A DNA stretch of 8,876 nt from NCBI GenBank assembly GCA_018671635.1, contig JABHHG010000143.1:1-8876 (forward strand). The letters run 5' to 3'. The notes beneath the pieces are model-generated. The model had not been told where the DNA came from, ran no database searches, and saw only the letters and a program-made list of their open reading frames with translations. Origin of the DNA: Fidelibacterota bacterium. Lineage in GTDB: Bacteria > Fidelibacterota > Marinisomatia > SCGC-AAA003-L08 > D37C17. Positions 4,326 to 8,876 of this stretch are shown here, one piece after another (positions within the stretch are counted from its first letter, which is position 1; each line of letters begins with the position of its first letter). The position numbers and the translations under genes were made by a program.

Positions 4326-5483
4326 TTAGTGATTATGTCCGGCGTGCGGATCTACAAATGGTACGGCCGGTTGGGGGGCCGCAAATTCTGCAATCTTTAG
4401 CTTACCTTCATCAACAATTTTTAAGATTTTGGGTTTATCTACAATGGTTTTGTTTAACTCATGTCGAGTTAAAGTAAATGAATTAATGGCATTTTCAAGT
4501 GCATAAGTTGCCTCATCTACTTGACGCTCATAATTGGTTACTCTCGCCAACGTTTGGGGGTCATCCTTAAATATAACTTTTAAGTCTGTGCCCTCCGGAT
4601 GACTTTTCTGCATCCGATCTAATCGTTGAATTGCATTCTGTAGTGAATTTTCTTGTGCGGTAACATCTATAAAGTTCAATGATTTATCATTTATGGCAAC
4701 GGTTACATCATACAAATACTTTCCACGATCACCTGCTGAATATACTGGAATAGCTTTGCTTCCTCCATCATTTGAACGTTTTCTTGACTTACTACGATAT
4801 ACCATATCAATTGGCAATTCACTACGATGTAATTCTAAAATATCTTTTTCTTCGGAGTTGAATAATAATACCACTAAATCAACTTGGTTTGCCACTTCGT
4901 CAATAATACCTTTTAAGGATTCAATAGGGTCATCAATTAATAAATCAGGATGTGTGAACTGAGATGCAAGTCCAATAAAGCCTAAACTCACCTCACCTTT
5001 TGACACGACTTGATAAGGTCTAAAGAGGGGATTTCCCGTAATATCTTTAATATTGGCTGATACAAATGGGAAGTTTGCATTCTTTTCCATTTTCAGTAAG
5101 AAATCTAAGCCCAATGCAAAATCTTGAGATCCAGGAGAAAATGCATCACATCCAATTTCATTGAATGCGTTTAAGATAATATCTGCGGTCACACTGGCAA
5201 TTTCAGTGGTAACGCCAGGACTTAACTGATCTTTTTTAAAGAACAGATTACCTGCATCTACAATAGCCACCTGGTTATTCGCAGAAACGAGCTCATCAAT
5301 AATAGTTGCTTTCCGGGCAAGACCGCCCAGCGGTTTCTTCTTTCAGCCGCAGGGGTCCGTTTCACCATTAACATTTGTGGTACCCAAAATATGTACAGAC
5401 ATACTCTCTGCCGTCTGTGCATTCATAAGTGATATCAACATGGTAAAACTCAATACTGCTATATTTATATATTTTTTCATCAT
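4326..5483 (-). CDS. Exported metallophosphatase-fold selenoprotein (Sec at codon 47)
   Basis: Read from ATG 5483 through an in-frame TGA (5345-5343) to TAA at 4326, this is 385 aa; a caller that stops at TGA would start at GTG 5270 and lose 71 residues. Residues 1-23 are a signal peptide (MMKKYINIAV...LMNAQ). Next comes HILGTTNVNGETDPCG, then UGA as residue 47, then KKKPLGGLARKATIIDEL. In related 5'-nucleotidase-like proteins this place typically reads CGC...GGLARR, so Sec replaces the second Cys. The fold continues with VDAGN (75-79), GFIGLASQFTHP, VDLVVLLF and YSAGDRGKYL (248-257), a helical, coiled-coil-like C-terminus (about 276-345) and a DPHAGHNH tail. Metal ligands look lost: DxH is NVN, GNHE is GSQD, GHTH is absent. 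It starts 5 bp after the MauE-like gene. Sec is inferred from frame, motif and hairpin. Confidence 0.85.
5313..5345 (-). promoter_or_regulatory. Bacterial SECIS element at the UGA codon
   Basis: The UGA is at 5345-5343. On the minus strand CTGGGC (5330-5325) pairs with GCCCGG (5318-5313, one U-G) around the loop GGTCTT (5324-5319). The loop starts 18 nt after UGA and opens with GG. In the E. coli fdhF SECIS, as I remember it, GGUCU is also in the apical loop and its first G is also 19 nt after the UGA. A competing hairpin ACCGC-TGG-GCGGT overlaps it but fits the SECIS pattern less well. Confidence 0.8.
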
Positions 5484-5488
5484 AATTC

Positions 5489-5941
5489 TTATTTTGTTCC
5501 TCTGAACGCCTGCCTAAAATAAACAATAATTGCCAATCCTAAAAAGAGAATATCCTCAAATATTCTCCATAACATCTCTTGCTTTAAATCACCTAAACCT
5601 GGATCTGCACCAGTTTTAAAACATCCACAATTAAGACTAATTCCGCGCATATATGCTTGGGTGATAATAAAAATAAAGAAGACCAATAGGCCAATAGTTA
5701 ATATTGATGCACCGTCTAAAAAAACACCGGTGATTAAACTCAAGCCAATAATCAGCTCTACCCATGGTAAAATTAATGCGGCTAAATTATTTATACTTAT
5801 GGGAGAAATATGATAATTATCAATATTATCCGAAAATGCAATGGGATCCGCAATTTTATCTAAACTTGCATAAATAAAAACTGCGCCCAAAATAAATCGA
5901 GCCAATAATGGTACATTATATTTTTTCATGAATTCAATCAT
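5489..5941 (-). CDS. MauE/DoxX-type redox-associated membrane protein
   Basis: A 150-aa protein when started at ATG 5941, which overlaps the rhodanese TGA in an ATGA junction; a longer frame reaches 5968 but lies inside the rhodanese gene. Four membrane helices at about 10-26, 53-72, 76-98 and 127-143. The segment ARFILGAVFIYASLDKIADP (14-33) and the helix LILPWVELIIGLSLITGVFL (56-75) are typical of the MauE/DoxX group, whose members act in the membrane near disulfide and sulfur redox chemistry. LNCGCF (103-108) after the third helix gives a C-x-C pair facing one side of the membrane, a likely redox site. The downstream selenoprotein starts 5 bp after its stop. The family is fairly sure; the electron or sulfur partners are inferred from the operon. 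Confidence 0.78.
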   Translation of the reverse strand: MIEFMKKYNVPLLARFILGAVFIYASLDKIADPIAFSDNIDNYHISPISINNLAALILPWVELIIGLSLITGVFLDGASILTIGLLVFFIFIITQAYMRGISLNCGCFKTGADPGLGDLKQEMLWRIFEDILFLGLAIIVYFRQAFRGTK

Positions 5942-6453
5942 TCTGTAGGATATCCTGCATCTTGCCACGCGGGGAGTCCACCCTCAAAGACAAAAACATT
6001 TTCGAAGACTTTATCGCCAAAAAATACTTCCGCCAAGTCAAGGCTTAAACTACATTCACCTCCACTACAATAAATTATAAACACATCATCATATTTCAAT
6101 GCATCAATTGTGTCCATGTATTCATCATAATAATCAAAGGGGATGTTGATGGCCCCGGCAATATGGCTAACTTCAAATTCTTCTGATTCTCGCGCATCCA
6201 CAAAGACTGCCCGTTTATTATCAAAAAAATATTTGGTGAATTCTAAACTGGCCATCATGGGCTCAGTCATAAAATCAGGGATAATAAACACGGCCTCACC
6301 TGAATCAGTCACTTCAACTTCTGCTTCTTGCAATACGCGAGCCTCTTTTATAAGGGTGAATTCATCATCCTTTAAAAAATAAAATCGTACCAATCCCAAA
6401 AGGGTGGACAAGAAAAGTATAAATGTTATCTGTTTTAAGGTTTTTTCCATCAT
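5938..6453 (-). CDS. Membrane-anchored rhodanese-domain protein
   Basis: 171 aa from ATG 6453 (a TTG at 6456 is possible but unlikely). One N-terminal membrane helix (about 8-27, QITFILFLSTLLGLVRFYF) with a short basic start, then a spacer and a rhodanese domain at about 72-171: VFVDARESEEFEVSHIAGAI (83-102), the active-site loop YCSGGECS (128-135) with catalytic Cys129, and EGGLPAWQDAGYP (157-169). Rhodaneses carry sulfane sulfur as a persulfide; the anchor suggests the domain faces the periplasm. The second cysteine in the loop (Cys134) is unusual and could form an internal disulfide. First gene of the rhodanese-MauE-selenoprotein operon. No strong Shine-Dalgarno site. Confidence 0.85.
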   Translation of the reverse strand: MMEKTLKQITFILFLSTLLGLVRFYFLKDDEFTLIKEARVLQEAEVEVTDSGEAVFIIPDFMTEPMMASLEFTKYFFDNKRAVFVDARESEEFEVSHIAGAINIPFDYYDEYMDTIDALKYDDVFIIYCSGGECSLSLDLAEVFFGDKVFENVFVFEGGLPAWQDAGYPTE

Positions 6454-6459
6454 CAAAAT

Positions 6460-6519
6460 TTAATTGAGTTCTATTGGTGAATTCAAAGGATTTTCACGAA
6501 AAAGGTTCCAAAAAATCAT
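6460..6519 (-). CDS. Possible 19-aa leader peptide upstream of the rhodanese gene
   Basis: ATG at 6519 opens a 19-codon frame, MIFWNLFRENPLNSPIELN, whose TAA ends 6 bp before the rhodanese ATG. The position suits a leader peptide coupled to the operon. Nothing else supports it, and short AT-rich frames of this size occur by chance. Confidence 0.25.
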   Translation of the reverse strand: MIFWNLFRENPLNSPIELN

Positions 6520-6632
6520 AGTTTATTTTCAAAATAATAATTCTATCTAAAAGATAATATTAATATGTTCAGCTTTTTCTTTGTCTGAGGAGTGATTTTC
6601 GGATAAATTTACCTCGCTTTTTAAAGCATATT

Positions 6633-6706
<74 letters not shown>

Positions 6707-6709
6707 CAG

Positions 6710-6724
6710 CGGAAGTTTACTTCC
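6710..6724 (+). other. Short hairpin just after tRNA-Ala
   Basis: GGAAG-TTTA-CTTCC (5 bp, or 6 bp with a 2-nt loop) begins five bases after the tRNA 3' end. There is no T run, so it is more likely a processing or stability element than a terminator. Confidence 0.35.
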
Positions 6725-6763
6725 CATATTATTTACTTAAAAATTATTCGGAGAATTATTATC

Positions 6764-8317
6764 ATGTTTAACATGACCACTTTACGTGAACGTTCACATT
6801 TCATTTTATGGACATTACTTGTATTTTTTATTTTATCAATGTCAGTTGGTGGATTAGTAGGCGGTGCCAATATCTTAGATTTAGTATTTAAAGGCAAGAG
6901 TTCAAGACAATATGTGGGTTGGGTTGGCGACACCAGTATTACGCACCAATCATTTATTCGTGCCCGAGATAACCAACTTGCACAACTCAGACGTGCAGGC
7001 CAAACGGTAGATGGTCGTGCATATCAAAATGCCAGTAACTCAGCATGGAATACATTGGTGGAACGCATCCTTAAAGATGAAAAGATTACAGAATTAGGGC
7101 TTGAAGTTCAATCAGATGAAATTTATGATTTCCTACTTCTTACACCTCCCCCCGCATTTCAAAATAATTTGACAGAACAGGGATTATTCTTAGATGCAGA
7201 TGGTAAATTTGACCTTGAATCTTTCCAAACAGGCGTTAAAAATGGTGAATTGCCACAAGAGTTAAATCCATTATTGGCTCAATGGGAAAATTATCTTCGT
7301 ACATGGTTAGCCGACCGTAAACTTCAAAACCTATATAATGCCTCGGGTACCGTATCAAACTTTGAAGTTAAAATGGAATACACCAAACAGAAAGTGAATT
7401 GTACATTGGATTATATTTTTGTGAATACCAATTCAATTGCAGACTCACTTATCACGATTAGTGATGATGTATTATTGGCTCAGTATAATGAAGACAAAGA
7501 AACTTATACCACTCCAGAAAAACGGGTGCTTGAGTATGTATTTTGGGAGATGCCTGCAGCAATAAAATTAGATACACTCAATAATGTAATCTACTCAGAT
7601 TCACTTTTACAAAATGCATTATTGTTTGTGGATGAAGCGGATCTGACCTCTTTTACTGAAGCCATTACTATCACCGAAAGAGATTCTGCAAAGACGATCG
7701 AAGTTCATGAAGATTTTAGTAATAATTCAGGTTTTCCTTTCCCCTGGGGTACGGTGAGAAATGCGGTTCGATTTGCATTTGATAGTCCTATGGGCACTGT
7801 ATCTGACCCTATTAATGTAGATAATGGAATTGTGGTACTTCATATTACTGGTGCTGTTGATGAAGGCTATCGCTCATTTGAGGATGTTAAATCTGGCATT
7901 AAACGGTCAATGGTTCGAGACGAAAAGAAAAACTTTGCCAAAACATACCTTACTGAAAATTCTAATAATGCAGATTGGAAAGCCCTTGCCGATTCTGATG
8001 ATTTTATTGAATATGTAGAAGCGGACACCAAAACTATTGGCGGAACCTTTACCACTATTGGCAAGAGTGGCGAGCTGACGGGTACACTTTTAGCCATGGA
8101 TGCAGGTGATGTATCACCTGTACTTACTACTTTCAATACTGCATGTATGGTGAAAATGACATCAAAAGATGAATTTGATGATGGTGCATACGATGAAGCC
8201 TTTGTAGATTTAAAAACACAATTGAATAATACCAAAAGTTCACGTGGGTATGGAAATTGGTTAAGGGCTGCTAAAGAAAATATGGAAATTATCGATAATA
8301 GAGCATCGTTCTATTAA
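6764..8317 (+). CDS. ppiD: PpiD/SurA-like peptidyl-prolyl isomerase foldase
   Basis: 517 aa from ATG 6764, preceded by a GGAGA site about 8 bases upstream; the frame stays open back into the tRNA, but those codons are not coding. Layout as in PpiD: short cytoplasmic N-terminus (MFNMTTLRERSH), one membrane helix (about 13-35), then a periplasmic SurA-type helical chaperone part with VGWVGDTSITHQSF (51-64), the LGLEVQSDEIYDFL helix (111-124) and the PPPAFQ...DGKFDLESF segment (128-154). A degenerate PpiC-type isomerase domain lies at about 250-400 (FDSPMGTVSDPINVDNGIVV, then SFEDVKSGIKRSM). E. coli PpiD is longer, about 620 aa. It helps fold exported proteins at the inner membrane. Whether isomerase activity remains is unclear. 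It ends 20 bp before a strong terminator. Confidence 0.8.
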   Translation: MFNMTTLRERSHFILWTLLVFFILSMSVGGLVGGANILDLVFKGKSSRQYVGWVGDTSITHQSFIRARDNQLAQLRRAGQTVDGRAYQNASNSAWNTLVERILKDEKITELGLEVQSDEIYDFLLLTPPPAFQNNLTEQGLFLDADGKFDLESFQTGVKNGELPQELNPLLAQWENYLRTWLADRKLQNLYNASGTVSNFEVKMEYTKQKVNCTLDYIFVNTNSIADSLITISDDVLLAQYNEDKETYTTPEKRVLEYVFWEMPAAIKLDTLNNVIYSDSLLQNALLFVDEADLTSFTEAITITERDSAKTIEVHEDFSNNSGFPFPWGTVRNAVRFAFDSPMGTVSDPINVDNGIVVLHITGAVDEGYRSFEDVKSGIKRSMVRDEKKNFAKTYLTENSNNADWKALADSDDFIEYVEADTKTIGGTFTTIGKSGELTGTLLAMDAGDVSPVLTTFNTACMVKMTSKDEFDDGAYDEAFVDLKTQLNNTKSSRGYGNWLRAAKENMEIIDNRASFY

Positions 8318-8337
8318 ATCGATTTTAAGACTGAAAT

Positions 8338-8371
8338 AAAAAAAGCCCTGTATTTCTACAGGGCTTTTTTT
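8338..8371. terminator. Bidirectional intrinsic terminator after the foldase gene
   Basis: GCCCTGTA-TTTC-TACAGGGC, a perfect 8-bp stem flanked by an A run on the left and a T run on the right, so it can work from both sides. It ends the foldase transcript. Confidence 0.9.
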
Positions 8372-8380
8372 ATTTCTTGA

Positions 8381-8689
8381 TTTCCAGAATACTTACTTCT
8401 CATTGTCATTCTGAGGTGGTTAAATATTATTTTCTTTTCTGCTTTAATAACTCTTCAATTTAATTCCTGTGATATTTTAAGAAATGGGTGTTGCTATTAT
8501 AAAAATGAGTTAAATAATTGGTCTTGTTTAGAAAATTCAAACGAATTTTTTTGTGAGGAAATTGATAATAGTAATTTTCTTGGAGGAGCAGAATGTAATA
8601 TTGTCTTCTATTGTTCAGAAATAGATTGCATTAATGCTGGTTGTAAATGGGATAGCAATCTAAGCAGTGGAAATTGTATGTGCAACTAA
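8381..8689 (+). CDS. Cysteine-rich small exported protein lacking a standard start codon
   Basis: The plus frame is open from 8381 to TAA 8687-8689 but contains no ATG, GTG or TTG at its front. A GAGGTGG at 8413-8419 stands six bases before ATT (8426), from which the peptide would be 87 aa: a hydrophobic start IIFFSALITLQFNSC resembling a signal peptide or weak lipobox, then a body with 11 cysteines in all (NGCCYY, WSCLEN, FFCEE, AECN, FYCSEIDCINAGCKW, GNCMCN). The even spacing of cysteines and the terminator right behind it favour a real gene, translated from an AUU start or recently robbed of its ATG. The disulfide-rich body should fold outside the cytoplasm. No family recognised. Confidence 0.45.
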   Translation, partial: FPEYLLLIVILRWLNIIFFSALITLQFNSCDILRNGCCYYKNELNNWSCLENSNEFFCEEIDNSNFLGGAECNIVFYCSEIDCINAGCKWDSNLSSGNCMCN

Positions 8690-8697
8690 TTATGCTC

Positions 8698-8731
8698 AAA
8701 AAAAAACCCTGATTTTCATCAGGGCTTTTTT
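8698..8731. terminator. Bidirectional terminator between the Cys-rich ORF and groEL
   Basis: CCCTGAT-TTTC-ATCAGGG, a 7-bp stem with an A run before and a T run after, serving the convergent plus-strand ORF and groEL. Its loop (TTTC) and core match the terminator at 8338, which points to a preferred terminator form in this genome. Confidence 0.88.
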
Positions 8732-8754
8732 ATACTCATATAAAAGGGGAGTGA

Positions 8755-8876
8755 TTACATCATTCCGCCCATGCCACCCATACCACCCATATCTGGCATT
8801 GCTGGGGCTGCACTGGCAGGTTCAGGTTTGTCAGAAATTACCGCTTCGGTAGTGAGAAGTAGGCCAGCAATACTGG
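8755..8876 (-). CDS. groEL: Chaperonin GroEL, C-terminal end only
   Basis: The last 40 codons of groEL, running off the right edge, with TAA at 8757-8755. The visible part reads SIAGLLLTTEAVISDKPEP followed by the Gly-Met-rich tail GGMGGMGGMM. Both the SxAGLLLTTEA-V-x-D-K-PE segment and the GGM tail are diagnostic of bacterial GroEL, the ATP-driven cytoplasmic folding chamber. A terminator follows directly, so groEL is the last gene of its transcript. Confidence 0.95.
   Translation of the reverse strand, partial: SIAGLLLTTEAVISDKPEPASAAPAMPDMGGMGGMGGMM

Noticed and set aside
5270..5345. UGA at codon 47 as a simple nonsense mutation or pseudogene
   Set aside because: The frame is intact on both sides, the UGA sits exactly at a CGC-type Cys position, and a well-placed SECIS-like hairpin follows.
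5942..5968. Longer start of the MauE-like protein (MARCRISYR)
   Set aside because: It lies inside the rhodanese gene; the ATGA-overlap start at 5941 is the usual arrangement and gives a normal first helix.
8757..8800. Short tandem repeat of GGCATGGGTGGTATGGGT type
   Set aside because: It encodes the normal Gly-Gly-Met tail of GroEL.

Overview
The window is AT-rich bacterial DNA of ordinary chromosomal character, with tRNA genes, a PpiD/SurA-type foldase and the C-terminus of GroEL. Low GC, few strong Shine-Dalgarno sites, secreted proteins whose signal peptides end in ...NAQ, and a dockerin-like repeat suggest the Fibrobacteres-Chlorobi-Bacteroidetes/Marinimicrobia part of the tree. That placement is inference. 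Genes end normally in TAA, TAG and TGA, so TGA is a stop codon here.

Left part (1-2431): a carbohydrate locus. On the minus strand run a SemiSWEET-like membrane protein, a GH130 glycoside phosphorylase, and the start of an exported protein whose first residues look like a CBM9-type carbohydrate-binding protein; this start is joined to GH130 by an ATGATTAA overlap. A ROK-family sugar kinase is divergent on the plus strand. Import, phosphorolysis and phosphorylation of a (probably beta-mannosidic) sugar is a reasonable reading. The SemiSWEET-like frame carries an in-frame TAA that falls exactly between the two CxxC halves of a C-terminal zinc ribbon.

Middle left (2434-3900): an accessory, partly decayed stretch. 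It holds a dockerin-like fragment, an orphan plus-strand terminator, a run of small genes (87-aa unknown, frameshifted small lipoprotein, 31-aa membrane peptide) and a frameshifted minus-strand small ORF.

Centre (3915-4245): a minus-strand tRNA cluster Gly(GCC)-Cys(GCA)-Leu(TAA), the same order as E. coli glyW-cysT-leuZ. Each tRNA is followed by its own hairpin and none encodes CCA.

Centre right (4326-6453): a minus-strand, tightly coupled operon of membrane-anchored rhodanese, MauE/DoxX-type membrane protein, and an exported protein of metallophosphatase/5'-nucleotidase fold. The last is the main discovery. Its real start is at 5483 and its frame passes through a UGA at codon 47, in a CG-UGA motif where a CGC motif would be expected. 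A hairpin follows whose GGUCU apical loop lies at the same distance from the UGA as in the E. coli fdhF SECIS. It is therefore very probably a selenoprotein. The usual metal ligands of the phosphatase fold appear to be missing, so a redox role for the Cys-Gly-Sec site is likely.

Right part (6634-8876): tRNA-Ala(GGC), a PpiD/SurA-like foldase on the plus strand, a bidirectional terminator, a cysteine-rich plus-strand ORF with no standard start codon, another bidirectional terminator, and the groEL 3' end on the minus strand.
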